A stretch of 39,501 nucleotides of DNA, taken from positions 1-39,501 of the forward strand of contig JAESUW010000007.1 of the NCBI GenBank assembly GCA_016760525.1, read 5' to 3'. Of this stretch, positions 7,692-17,400 are shown in pieces (position 1 is the stretch's first letter; every line of letters starts with the position of its first letter). Source of the DNA: Labilibaculum sp. (GTDB taxonomy: Bacteria > Bacteroidota > Bacteroidia > Bacteroidales > Marinifilaceae). Position numbers and translations under genes: made by a program. The notes under the pieces were generated by a model. That model searched no databases. It was not told the DNA's origin and worked only from the letters and a program-made list of their open reading frames with translations.

Positions 7692-7709
7692 GCGCATTTA
7701 AATTAAAAT

Positions 7710-8102
7710 ATGGAAAAATCAATTAAAAAATACATTCTAAATCTGGGAATCATATCTGGAGTATTATTGGTATTATCAGTTTTGATGTATTTGACGATAT
7801 TAAAACCTTGGTTTAACTATATTTTCCCTTTCGTAATTTTATATTTTTTTCTGCTTAGTTCCTTGCAGTACTACAAGTTGATCAATTCAATTAAGAATAA
7901 TCCTCGGGTTTTCAATACAAACTATATGGCTTGGTTCGGAATTAAGTTATTTCTGCATCTAAGTTTTATTATTGTTTACGTCTTGTTGAATAGACCGCAG
8001 GCATTGAGTTTTGTCTTGTTTTTTGGATTCTGTTATGTGGTATATACAGTTTATGATGTTGTGTCTTTATCCAATACTTTAAGGTCAGGAAATGTTAAAT
8101 GA
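7710..8102 (+). CDS. AtpI-like four-helix membrane protein
   Basis: A 130-residue hydrophobic protein with four predicted membrane segments (about 10-29, 37-53, 72-91 and 97-116) joined by short basic loops. It has no enzyme motif. Its position between atpZ and atpB, its size and its topology match the ATP synthase subunit I-type proteins that assist c-ring assembly, but the sequence itself is poorly conserved, so the name rests mostly on context. It lies 18 bases after atpZ and is probably in the same operon. Confidence 0.6.
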   Translation: MEKSIKKYILNLGIISGVLLVLSVLMYLTILKPWFNYIFPFVILYFFLLSSLQYYKLINSIKNNPRVFNTNYMAWFGIKLFLHLSFIIVYVLLNRPQALSFVLFFGFCYVVYTVYDVVSLSNTLRSGNVK

Positions 8103-8307
8103 TCTTAAAAAGCCACAGGCAATAGTTTTTTTATTAAATTTGGGTGTCAAAATTAAAAAATACTAATGTTTTATTGGGAAAAACTAAGTAGGAAGTGAAT
8201 GAGTAATCATTCTAGAAAACATTGTTGGTTCAAAAGGTTTTGGGTTAACACTTTAAGCAAACAGATCGAATAAATCCCAAAAAAAAATAGATTGGGTTTA
8301 ATTTCAA

Positions 8308-8322
8308 ACCAAATTATTTGGT
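8308..8322. repeat. Perfect palindrome upstream of atpB
   Basis: ACCAAAT-T-ATTTGGT, 26 bases before the atpB ATG, in an otherwise unremarkable 246-base gap (8103-8348) that also holds a looser pair, CCCAA/TTGGG, near 8277-8297. It could be a protein-binding site or an mRNA stem near the start of atpB. No T tract follows. Confidence 0.4.
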
Positions 8323-8348
8323 AGTTATTAAAAGTAAGTCTTTTACGT

Positions 8349-9434
8349 ATGAAATATATTTACCGATTACTGTTGATTTTCTTCTTTGCAGGCACCGTAT
8401 TACCGGTTTTTGCTTCTGATGATGAACATGCCGAGCATGATTCTCACAATACACATCAAAAAGAAAAGTTCGAGCCAGGAAGTTTTATAATGGATCATAT
8501 TGCTGATTCTTACGATTGGCATATTTTTACTGTTGGTGATTTTCATGCAACAGTACCTTTACCAGTGATTGTTCATTCACAGAATTCGGGATTTCATATT
8601 TTCATGTCCAGTAATTTTCATCATGGACATTCAGCTTACAAAGGATTTTCAATCGCTAAGGAAGGTAAATACAAAGGGAAAGTTGTAGAAATGGTCAAAG
8701 GACATGAAGTACGTCCATTTGATATCTCAATGACGAAGAATGTCGTTGCTATGCTTGTAAGTATGTTTATTCTACTTTGGGTATTTATTTCTGTAGCAAA
8801 AGCATATACGACGCGACAAGGAAAAGCACCTAAAGGAATGCAATCACTGGTTGAGCCTATCATTATATTCGTTCGTGATGAAGTTGCAAAACCTGCAATC
8901 GGAGAAAAGAAATACGAAAAATACATGCCTTATTTGCTGACCATTTTCTTTTTCATCTGGTTGAACAATCTAATGGGCATGGTTCCATTTTTACCCGGGG
9001 GCGCAAATGTGACAGGAAATATTACCATAACAATGGTGTTGGCACTGTTCACCTTCGTAATTACCACAATTAATGGAAACAAAGCATACTGGAAAGATAT
9101 TTTCAACACACCGGGAGTACCATGGTGGTTGAAATTTCCGATACCATTGATGCCTTTGGTTGAAGTAATGGGAGTTTTTACAAAACCATTTGTTTTAATG
9201 GTTCGACTCTTTGCCAACATTACTGCAGGACATATGATTGTTTTGGCTTTTGTTAGTTTGATTTTCATTTTCGGACAAATGAGCCCGGGCTTAGGATACG
9301 GAACGTCAGTTGTTTCTGTACTTTTTATTGTATTTATGGATATGCTTGAGCTTTTAGTCGCATTGATTCAGGCTTACGTATTTACACTTCTTTCTGCTCT
9401 TTATTTCGGTATGGCAACAGAAGAACATCACTAA
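8349..9434 (+). CDS. atpB: ATP synthase Fo subunit a
   Basis: Subunit a provides the two proton half-channels against the c-ring. At 361 residues it is longer than E. coli AtpB (271) because of an N-terminal extension. A signal-peptide-like segment (1-23) is followed by a His/Asp/Glu-rich stretch (DDEHAEHDSH) and a soluble part with many histidines (about 50-95) before the first Fo helix at about 131. The essential arginine is R286 in MVRLFANITAGH. LNNLMGMVPF (205-214) is also conserved. The extension is usual for Bacteroidota and probably lies in the periplasm. It is followed by atpE after 58 bases containing a small hairpin. Confidence 0.95.
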   Translation: MKYIYRLLLIFFFAGTVLPVFASDDEHAEHDSHNTHQKEKFEPGSFIMDHIADSYDWHIFTVGDFHATVPLPVIVHSQNSGFHIFMSSNFHHGHSAYKGFSIAKEGKYKGKVVEMVKGHEVRPFDISMTKNVVAMLVSMFILLWVFISVAKAYTTRQGKAPKGMQSLVEPIIIFVRDEVAKPAIGEKKYEKYMPYLLTIFFFIWLNNLMGMVPFLPGGANVTGNITITMVLALFTFVITTINGNKAYWKDIFNTPGVPWWLKFPIPLMPLVEVMGVFTKPFVLMVRLFANITAGHMIVLAFVSLIFIFGQMSPGLGYGTSVVSVLFIVFMDMLELLVALIQAYVFTLLSALYFGMATEEHH

Positions 9435-9444
9435 GAATTTTCTA

Positions 9445-9458
9445 CTCCCAGTTGGGAG
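9445..9458 (+). other. Intercistronic RNA hairpin, atpB-atpE
   Basis: CTCCC (9445-9449) pairs with GGGAG (9454-9458) around AGTT. The stem is short and no strong T run follows, so it is more likely an mRNA structure than a terminator. Confidence 0.4.
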
Positions 9459-9474
9459 CTTTAATAGTTTTTAA

Positions 9475-9750
<276 letters not shown>

Positions 9751-9757
9751 TAGAATT

Positions 9758-9807
9758 CCACAATTTGCCACAAGAGATTGTCTGAGGCAAATTGTGGTAT
9801 CTGTTTT
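9758..9807 (+). other. Strong intercistronic hairpin after atpE
   Basis: CCACAATTTGCC (9758-9769) is perfectly complementary to GGCAAATTGTGG (9786-9797). The loop holds its own stem, ACAA-GAGA-TTGT. Five T follow at 9803-9807 after a short gap. It could shield the 3' end of atpE mRNA or act as a partial terminator. Confidence 0.75.
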
Positions 9808-9848
9808 TGGATGTTAACATCACTTTAAGTGACTTAAAATAGAATATC

Positions 9849-10343
9849 ATGGGTTTGGTAACACCTGAATTAGGAACCTTTATATGGATGCTTTTATCAT
9901 TTGGTATTGTTTTGCTTATCCTTGCAAAGTATGCTTGGAAACCAATTCTAAATGCCTTAAAGGAAAGAGAAGAATCCATTGAGGATGCACTTAGTTCCGC
10001 AGAGCACGCAAAAGAAGAAATGGCCGAATTACAGGCCGATAATGAAAGAATTCTTCAAGAAGCAAGAAAAGAGCGTGAAGCAATGCTAAAGGAGGCAAAA
10101 GAGATGGGAAGTAAATTGGTTAGTGAAGCCAAACAAAAAGCTACTCTTGAGGCCGATAAAGTAATTGAATCGGCTCGTCTTAACATTGAGAGTGAAAAGT
10201 TAGCTGCATTAAGTGAAATTAAAGTGCAGGTTGCAAATCTTTCAGTTGAAATAGCAGAGAAAATTCTTCGTCAGCAATTTGCCGATGATCAGCAACAAAA
10301 GAATTACTTCAAAAAGTTAATGGACGAAGTGAAGCTGAATTAG
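9849..10343 (+). CDS. atpF: ATP synthase Fo subunit b
   Basis: A 164-residue peripheral-stalk subunit. One N-terminal membrane helix (about 9-27, FIWMLLSFGIVLLILAKYAW) is followed by a long charged, alanine-rich helix (about 35-140) that dimerises and reaches subunit delta. The motif WKPILNALKERE directly after the membrane helix is typical of AtpF. It lies 98 bases after atpE, across the hairpin at 9758-9807, and 72 bases before atpH. Confidence 0.95.
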   Translation: MGLVTPELGTFIWMLLSFGIVLLILAKYAWKPILNALKEREESIEDALSSAEHAKEEMAELQADNERILQEARKEREAMLKEAKEMGSKLVSEAKQKATLEADKVIESARLNIESEKLAALSEIKVQVANLSVEIAEKILRQQFADDQQQKNYFKKLMDEVKLN

Positions 10344-10374
10344 TCAAGGAGTTGAGGAAACGGGACATTTTTTT

Positions 10375-10407
10375 ATCTCTTATCTGATATCTCACATCTA
10401 ATAATCT
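10375..10407 (+). repeat. Degenerate heptanucleotide repeat between atpF and atpH
   Basis: ATCT recurs at 10375, 10382, 10389, 10396 and 10404, a spacing of 7, 7, 7 and 8 bases. The units read roughly TATCTCT, TATCTGA, TATCTCA, CATCTAA and TAATCTAA. It fills most of the 72-base gap just before the atpH ATG. Confidence 0.6.
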
Positions 10408-10415
10408 AATAGAAT

Positions 10416-10964
10416 ATGAACGAAAGTAAAATCTCGGTTCGTTATGCCAAAGCTCTTTTCGAATTAGGAAAAGAGGAGAACTTAATTGAGACCGTAATTA
10501 AAGATATTCAACTGGTTGATGAGGTTTGTAAAACAATTTCTGACTTTTGGCTTATGGTTGAAAGTCCGGTTGTTCAAACATCTCAGAAACGGGCTTCGGT
10601 AAAGCTGATATTTGGTGAACGAATCAATGCAATAAGTCTGAAATTTCTGGATTTAGTAGTCCAAAATCGTCGTGAAATTTACCTGAAGGATATTTCAAGA
10701 AATTTTTTGGCATTGTGCCGAAAGGATAAAGGTATTTTAGCCGCAAAATTAACCTCTGCATCAGCTATCGAAAAGGATAGTAGTAAGAAGTTGAGTGAGT
10801 TACTTTCAAAATCTTTCAATGCAAAAATTGAATTAGAGGAAGTCGTTGACAAGGACATTATAGGGGGATTTGTGCTTCGAATTGAAGATCAGCAACTGGA
10901 TGCCAGCGTTAGTAACCAGTTGAATCAAATTAAGCGTGAATTACTTTCAAATCATATTAAATAG
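10416..10964 (+). CDS. atpH: ATP synthase F1 subunit delta
   Basis: A 182-residue delta (OSCP) subunit that ties the top of F1 to the b stalk. The N-terminal helical bundle begins with the family pattern ISVRYAKALFELGKEE. The C-terminal part has the conserved DKDIIGGFVLRIEDQQLDASV, split here as DKDIIGGFVLR and DQQLDASV. The length is normal. It lies between atpF and atpA in the standard order, 42 bases before atpA. Confidence 0.94.
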   Translation: MNESKISVRYAKALFELGKEENLIETVIKDIQLVDEVCKTISDFWLMVESPVVQTSQKRASVKLIFGERINAISLKFLDLVVQNRREIYLKDISRNFLALCRKDKGILAAKLTSASAIEKDSSKKLSELLSKSFNAKIELEEVVDKDIIGGFVLRIEDQQLDASVSNQLNQIKRELLSNHIK

Positions 10965-11006
10965 AATTTCAAATCGGATTAAACTCTGACTAAATAAAAA
11001 TTAAAT

Positions 11007-12611
11007 ATGGCTAGTATTAAACCTGCAGAAGTTTCGGAAATCCTAAAGCAGCAATTACAAGGATTAAAAACCGAGGCAGAATTGGAAGAAGTCGGAACCG
11101 TATTGCAAGTTGGGGATGGTATCGCCCGCATTTACGGTTTATCGCACGTTGAATCCAACGAGTTGATTGAATTCCAAAATGGTGTTTTAGGTATTGTATT
11201 AAACCTTGAAGAAGACAATGTTGGAGCTGTACTATTGGGTGAATCTCAAGGTATTAAGGAAGGAGATGTTGTAAAACGTACCAAACGAATTGCCTCAATC
11301 AATGTTGGAGAGGGAATGTTAGGACGTGTAATCAATACCATTGGTGAGCCTCTTGATGGAAAAGGTGAAATAAAAGGTGTGACATACGAAATGCCATTGG
11401 AACGTAAAGCTCCTGGTGTACTTTATCGTCAGCCGGTAACAGAGCCTTTGCAAACAGGATTAAAGTCGATTGATGCGATGATTCCTATTGGACGTGGACA
11501 GCGAGAATTAATCATTGGTGACCGTCAAACTGGTAAAACAGCAATTGCAATTGATACCATTATCAATCAAAAAGAATTTTACGATAAAGGAGAGCCGGTT
11601 TATTGTATCTATGTTGCCATAGGTCAGAAAGGCTCTACTGTAGCGAATATTGCCAGAACATTGGAGGAGCATGGAGCAATGGCCTATACGGTTATTGTGA
11701 TGGCAACAGCTGCTGATCCTGCTGCATTGCAGTTTTACGCACCTTTCGCAGGAGCTTGCATTGGTGAGTTTTTTCGCGATACAGGTCGTCCTGCATTGAT
11801 TATTTATGATGATTTATCGAAACAAGCGGTATCATACCGTGAGGTTTCTCTGCTACTTCGTCGTCCACCAGGACGTGAAGCATATCCAGGTGATGTATTT
11901 TATCTGCACTCAAGATTATTAGAACGTGCAGCTAAAATTATTAATTCAGATGACATTGCCCGTCAGATGAATGATTTACCTGAAAGTTTGAAAAATGCCA
12001 AGGATGAGAATGGTGAATCAATTATTAGAGGAGGTGGTTCTTTAACTGCACTTCCAATTATCGAAACGCAGGCTGGTGACGTATCAGCATACATTCCAAC
12101 CAATGTAATTTCGATTACTGATGGTCAGATTTTCTTGGAATCGGATCTTTTCAACGCAGGTATTCGTCCTGCAATTAACGTAGGTATCTCGGTATCTCGC
12201 GTGGGGGGTAATGCTCAGATCAAATCTATGAAGAAAGTAGCAGGTACTTTGAAGCTGGATCAAGCTCAATATCGTGAACTGGAGGCATTTAGCAAGTTTG
12301 GTTCAGATATGGATGCGGCGACCCGTACTATTTTAGATAAAGGTTCGAAAAATGTTGAAATTTTGAAGCAAGGACAATATTCTCCTTACACAGTTGATAA
12401 GCAGGTAGCTATTTTGTTCTGCGGATCGCAAGGATTATTGCGTAATGTTCCCGTTAATAAGATTAAAGAATTTGAAGTTGATTTCCTTGATCTTATGGCA
12501 ATGAAACACAAAGATGTTTTAGCTGAACTTGGATCAGGAAAATATACCAAAGAAGCACAGGATATTATGAAATCTGTGGTTATTGAGGTGTCTGCGAAAT
12601 ATAAAAATTAA
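11007..12611 (+). CDS. atpA: ATP synthase F1 subunit alpha
   Basis: A 534-residue non-catalytic nucleotide-binding subunit of the F1 head. It has an N-terminal beta-barrel (about 25-95), a Walker A GDRQTGKT at 171-178, a Walker-B-like [11 protein letters not shown], and the signature [17 protein letters not shown], of which [15 protein letters not shown] is fully conserved. Length and order are standard. It is followed by a GNRA-type hairpin (12618-12637) and then atpG. Confidence 0.97.
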   Translation: MASIKPAEVSEILKQQLQGLKTEAELEEVGTVLQVGDGIARIYGLSHVESNELIEFQNGVLGIVLNLEEDNVGAVLLGESQGIKEGDVVKRTKRIASINVGEGMLGRVINTIGEPLDGKGEIKGVTYEMPLERKAPGVLYRQPVTEPLQTGLKSIDAMIPIGRGQRELIIGDRQTGKTAIAIDTIINQKEFYDKGEPVYCIYVAIGQKGSTVANIARTLEEHGAMAYTVIVMATAADPAALQFYAPFAGACIGEFFRDTGRPALIIYDDLSKQAVSYREVSLLLRRPPGREAYPGDVFYLHSRLLERAAKIINSDDIARQMNDLPESLKNAKDENGESIIRGGGSLTALPIIETQAGDVSAYIPTNVISITDGQIFLESDLFNAGIRPAINVGISVSRVGGNAQIKSMKKVAGTLKLDQAQYRELEAFSKFGSDMDAATRTILDKGSKNVEILKQGQYSPYTVDKQVAILFCGSQGLLRNVPVNKIKEFEVDFLDLMAMKHKDVLAELGSGKYTKEAQDIMKSVVIEVSAKYKN

Positions 12612-12617
12612 TTTAAA

Positions 12618-12637
12618 GGGACGAAGCAATTCGTCCC
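12618..12637 (+). other. Intercistronic hairpin with GCAA tetraloop, atpA-atpG
   Basis: GGGACGAA pairs perfectly with TTCGTCCC around GCAA, a stable GNRA tetraloop. No T tract follows, so termination is unlikely. A role in mRNA processing or stability is plausible. Confidence 0.65.
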
Positions 12638-12658
12638 AACTCAATAAAAGAGTTGTAA

Positions 12659-13531
12659 ATGGCTAATTTAAAAGAAATTCGTACTCGTATTTCATCAGTT
12701 CAGAAAACCAAACAGGTTACTGCAGCGATGAAAATGGTTTCTGCTGCCAAATTAAAAAAAGCTCAGGATTCTATTGTGAAAATTCGTCCATTCGCGAATA
12801 AACTTCATGATATATTATCAAACTTAACTGGTAGTTTGACTAATTCTGATGATAATTTATACGGCGAGGAGAGAAAACCTGAAAAGATTTTGTTGGTTGC
12901 GATAACTTCTAACAAAGGTTTGTGTGGTGCTTTTAATGCAAATGTAATTAAGCGGGTTACTATTTTGGCTGGTACTACCTATGCCGAACAAAGCCGACGA
13001 GGTTCATTGCACATATTAGCAATTGGAAAACAAGGATTTAAAATTCTTAAGAAGACTTACAATGTTGTTGGAGAATTCAATCATGTGTACGATAATTTAA
13101 GTTTTGAAAATGTTTCAGCTATATCTTCTTCGGTTATGGAGGAATTTGTAGATGGAAAATACGACAAAGTAGAATTAGTTTACAATCAGTTTAAAAATGC
13201 AGGAGTTCAAATATTAACAACCGAACAATTTTTGCCTGTTGATCAGCCTGAAGAGGAGAAGAGTAGCCGGACAGAGTATATTTTTGAACCAAACCAGGAA
13301 GAAATTCTCGGAGAATTGATTCCAAAATCATTAAAAATACAATTTTTTAAGGCCTTGTTGGATTCATTTGCATCGGAACACGGAGCAAGAATGACTGCTA
13401 TGCATAAGGCTACAGATAATGCTTCTGATTTAATTCAGGATCTGAATCTGACGTACAATAAAGCTCGACAGGCTGCAATTACCAACGAAATTTTGGAGAT
13501 TGTATCAGGAGCAAATGCATTGGCTGACTAA
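12659..13531 (+). CDS. atpG: ATP synthase F1 subunit gamma
   Basis: A 290-residue central rotor shaft. The N-terminal helix starts LKEIRTRISSVQKTKQVTAA and continues MKMVSAAKLKKAQ, the family signature. The C-terminal helix ends KARQAAITNEILEIVSGANA. The Rossmann-like middle includes SNKGLCGAFNANV. A terminator at 13574 closes this part of the operon, leaving atpD-atpC to a separate transcription unit. Confidence 0.96.
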   Translation: MANLKEIRTRISSVQKTKQVTAAMKMVSAAKLKKAQDSIVKIRPFANKLHDILSNLTGSLTNSDDNLYGEERKPEKILLVAITSNKGLCGAFNANVIKRVTILAGTTYAEQSRRGSLHILAIGKQGFKILKKTYNVVGEFNHVYDNLSFENVSAISSSVMEEFVDGKYDKVELVYNQFKNAGVQILTTEQFLPVDQPEEEKSSRTEYIFEPNQEEILGELIPKSLKIQFFKALLDSFASEHGARMTAMHKATDNASDLIQDLNLTYNKARQAAITNEILEIVSGANALAD

Positions 13532-13573
13532 AGCCATTTTAAAGACCATATTTAAACGATTTATAATTGTTGC

Positions 13574-13602
13574 AAGCTCACCCTTAGGGTGAGCTTTTTT
13601 TG
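13574..13602 (+). terminator. Intrinsic terminator after atpG
   Basis: AAGCTCACCC (13574-13583) pairs perfectly with GGGTGAGCTT (13587-13596) around TTA and runs into a T tract. The stem is nearly the same as that of the hairpin at 17563-17590. Confidence 0.92.
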
Positions 13603-13630
13603 TCCCTTAATTTCAAAAACTGAATTTTAA

Positions 13631-13660
13631 TTGCAGACTAAAAAATATTTTATAAATTCG
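13631..13660 (+). promoter_or_regulatory. Promoter of the GntR-GH92 unit
   Basis: TTG (13631-13633), 19 bases, then TAAATTCG (13653-13660), one mismatch from TAnnTTTG. The inferred start point falls inside the palindrome that follows. Confidence 0.55.
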
Positions 13661-13674
13661 TATGTTCAAACATA
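13661..13674. promoter_or_regulatory. Candidate GntR operator
   Basis: TATGTT-CA-AACATA is a perfect palindrome directly after the -7 element and 10 bases before the gntR ATG. This position fits an autoregulatory site where a bound GntR dimer would block transcription start. Confidence 0.5.
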
Positions 13675-13683
13675 TGCACAAAG

Positions 13684-14412
13684 ATGGAATTAAAAATAAA
13701 TCATAACAGTCCGCTTCCTTTACATGCTCAGGTAGAATCACTTTTAAGGAAGATGATAGAACTTCCGGATTACAAAAATGGTGGTTTTTTACCCAGGGAG
13801 CTTGATTTGGCAAAGCGCCTGGGAATTTCAAGAAACACATTACGACAAGCAACAAATAAATTGGAATATGAGGGATTGCTGATAAGAAAAAAGGGGGTAG
13901 GTACTAAAGTTGCTGAAAAAAGAATTACAACAAACCTTGATAACTGGCAAAGTTTTACTCAGGAAATGTCGGATAAAGGAGTTGAGTTTGTAAACTTCTT
14001 AAGAGAGGCAAAGTGGGTAAAAGCCAATGAGAAAATTGCAGGTTTTTTTAACATTCAGGTCGATGAAAAGATACTCTGTCTATCAAGGTTAAGAGGATTT
14101 ATTGATGGTCCGTTTGTTTATTTTGAGAGTTATTTTCATCCAAGGATTGGTCTTACAGGTAAGGAGGATTTTAAGAAACCATTGTACAGTATTTTAGAAA
14201 ACGAGTACAATGTAGTGCCGTCTATTTCAAAAGAAGAAATTAAAGCAAAGCTGGCTTCAAAGATTACTGCCGATCGCCTGCAAATTAAACAAGGAGATCC
14301 TGTCTTGGTTCGGGAGCGTTTTGTATCAGATCCAGGCGAGCGTCCATTGGAATATAATATTGGTTTTTATATCGCCGAAAAATTCACCTACTCAATAACT
14401 ATTACAAGATAA
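13684..14412 (+). CDS. GntR-family regulator with UTRA ligand domain (HutC subfamily)
   Basis: A 242-residue transcription factor. The N-terminal winged helix (about 1-75) shows the GntR pattern PLPLHAQVESLLRKMI and the recognition region LAKRLGISRNTLRQATNKLE, followed by GLLIRKKGVGTKV. The C-terminal UTRA domain (about 95-240) binds a small effector, usually a sugar phosphate or other metabolite; its core includes LSRLRGFIDGPFVYFESYF and ends with the strand EYNIGFYIAEKF. It stands 10 bases upstream of the GH92 gene, so it most likely controls that gene and itself through the palindrome at 13661-13674. The ligand is unknown, presumably a mannose-containing breakdown product. Confidence 0.9.
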   Translation: MELKINHNSPLPLHAQVESLLRKMIELPDYKNGGFLPRELDLAKRLGISRNTLRQATNKLEYEGLLIRKKGVGTKVAEKRITTNLDNWQSFTQEMSDKGVEFVNFLREAKWVKANEKIAGFFNIQVDEKILCLSRLRGFIDGPFVYFESYFHPRIGLTGKEDFKKPLYSILENEYNVVPSISKEEIKAKLASKITADRLQIKQGDPVLVRERFVSDPGERPLEYNIGFYIAEKFTYSITITR

Positions 14413-14422
14413 TCCATATCAA

Positions 14423-17400
14423 ATGAAAAATTTATCTCTTTTAGTACTCATTACCAGTATACTTTTGGGTTCTTGTACACCCAAGAGTAGAATTATATGG
14501 CAGATTGGTGAGAATGACAATTCAGGATCTGAGTTTACTTTGGCACCCAATGGTTATCAGGAATACATAGCTAATGACTTTGGCTGGGAGGATAAATTTT
14601 ATTTGATTGGTACATCAGATCCCCAAAAGGATTGGCCTTATATTATTCCGGGCATAAGTGATACCTGGGGAGGAACCTGGGGAACTGCCGGATGGAGATC
14701 AAGCACGCTGAATATACTATTTGGTGTTGTTGATATACCTGGAGCTGGAAATTGGAAACTAACTATTGATGTATTGGATTATAACTCTAAAGATTTACCT
14801 CTGTTTAAAGTAAATATCAATGGTAAATTATGGAAATACAAACTTCCGGAAAAGAGTAAAATAAGCAACATTGATTCCTTACCGAGTGCTGCTTCCGGAT
14901 ATTTAATTGAGATTCCAATACCAAAAGGATTACTGGTAAAAGGAGGTAATGAGATTAGTCTGTCAACAATTGGAGGTTCCTGGATCAAGTTCGATCAAGT
15001 AAAATTAGAGGGACCCGAAAGTGTTCGTTTAACTAAAAATGAGTCGCTTTTTTTAAGAAGTGTAAAAGCTGCTGATTATGAGATGAAAGAAGGACAAGCT
15101 CTTTTGATTGATGTGGAGCATTTGTCAGGGAAACCAGAAGTAAAAGTTTTGCTCGATGGAGAGGAGATATTTCGGGATAATGTTGAAAAAGGAAGATATT
15201 TGTTTGAGGCTCCAATGCCTGCTGTCGATTCTCGAATATCAAGCAAATATGAAGTTTGGGACGATGACCGGTTAATTCAATCTGGAAAGGTAAAAAGAGA
15301 AGCCAAAAAAGAGATTACTCCTGCCGGATATGTAGATACGAAAATTGGAACCGGTCATTCACGTTGGATGATTGCTCCAGGACCGTGGATGCCATTTAGC
15401 ATGGTAAAACTAAGTCCTGATAATCAGAATGCAAGTTGGCAGGCAGGTTACGAGCCTAATTTTGAATCAATAGGATGTTTTAGTCACATACACGAGTGGA
15501 CTGTTGCAGGTTTGGGTATTATGCCTGCAAATGGGATACTAAAAATTCAGGTAGGAGATGAAAAAGATCCTGATAGCGGATATCGATCCCGAATTGATAA
15601 GGCAAGCGAAAAGGCACCTTTAGGGTATTACAGTGTTGATTTAACCGATTATAACATCAAAGCTGAGTTAACTTCTACAACACGATGTGGTTTTCAGAGG
15701 TATACATTTCCAGATTCTACCGGCTCAAGAATTTTAATCGATTTGCAGATTCCTTGCGAATATACCTATCAAAACAAGGAAATAGAACTTACTCAAGTAA
15801 ATGATCATCGAATTGAAGGTTACAGTCACCAAATAACAGAGAATACCTGGGCTGGCGGAATTGATCAGGAATACACCATTTATTTTGTGATTGAGTTTGA
15901 TGAACCAATAATCGGAGGTGGCATTTGGGTAAATGATGAAATTCGTAAGTCTACTCATATTAAATACCGAGGCGCCGAAGATGTTGGATGTTTTCTCAAG
16001 TTCGATACAAAAGGAGGTAAAACCGTTCAGCTTCGTTCCGGAATTTCATACGTGAGTATTCAGAATGCAGCAGAGAATTTAAAGAAGGAAATAAGTGATC
16101 CTTTCGATTGGGATTTTGATGCGATTAAAGACTATCATGTATCCGAATGGAATCAATTATTGGGTCGTGTAAAGATATCCAGTACCAACAGGCTCGAAAA
16201 AGTACGTTTTTACAACAACATGTACCGTTCGTTGTGCAGTCGTAATATCTATAGTGATGTGAATGGAGAGTGGAGAGATGCAGATGAGAAAATTCAGAAA
16301 TTGAAAGATCCTTCATCACCAGCTTTAGGTTGTGATGCGTTTTGGAATACCTTCTGGAATCTCAATCAATTTTGGAATTTGCTTACACCCGAATGGAGTA
16401 ATCGTTGGGTAAAATCTCAATTGGCCATGTATGATTCCAATGGCTGGCTGGCAAAAGGACCTGCAGGTATGGAATATGTGCCGGTAATGGTCGCAGAACA
16501 TGAAATACCGATGATTGTAGGAGCTTATCAAATGGGAATTCGTGATTACGATGTTGACAAAGCGTTTGAAGCAGTAAAAAAAATGCAAACTACACCTGCG
16601 CAGAAAGTTGGTGGAGGACTTGCCGGAAACAGAGATTTGGTGAGCTATCTGAAACATGGCTATGTTCCTTACGATAAGGGGCGTTTTTCTAATTCTTTGG
16701 AGTACTCTTACGATGATTGGACAGTTTCACAGTTTGCGAAAGCACTTGGTAAAGATTCCGATTATCAGAATTTCCTGAAGCGAGGGTATTATTGGAAAAA
16801 TATCATCGATCCGGAAAGTGGTTATGCACGAATGAAAGATTCAAAAGGTGAATGGTTTCCCGATTTTGATCCGTATAAATCCGGAGCCAATCACCATTAT
16901 GTAGAAGGAAATGCATGGCAACTGACTTATTTCGTTCCGCAAGATGTGCCTGCTTTGGCCAATATAATTGGTAAAAATCGTTTTATTGAACGTTTAGACT
17001 GGGGATTTGGTGAGAGTGATAAAACAAGGTTCAATGGAATGAATGACCAGTATTGGAATTACCCGGTTATTCAGGGAAACCAGCAATCAATGCATTTTTC
17101 TTTTCTTTTTAATTGGGTAGATCAGCCGTGGCTTACACAAAAATGGAGTCGTGCAATAATGGATCGTTATTATGGTTACGGAATCTCGAATGCCTATTTG
17201 GGCGATGAGGATCAAGGGCAAATGAGCGCTTGGTTTGTAATGGCATCAATCGGTCTGTTTCAAACCGATGGCGGATGTAGAGTTGATCCGGTTTACGAGA
17301 TTGGCAGTCCTTTATACGAAAAAATAGAGATTGATTTAGGAAAACAATTTGGGAGAGGAGAAAAGTTCGTGATTGAAGCAAAGAATGCATCTCGTTTGAA

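Noticed and set aside
10375-10407. CRISPR-like array
   Set aside because: The period is 7 bases with no spacers; it is a short degenerate tandem repeat.
16325-16657. 110-codon minus-strand open frame inside the GH92 gene
   Set aside because: It lies wholly within a well-supported gene, its composition is of reverse-complement type, and it has no motif.
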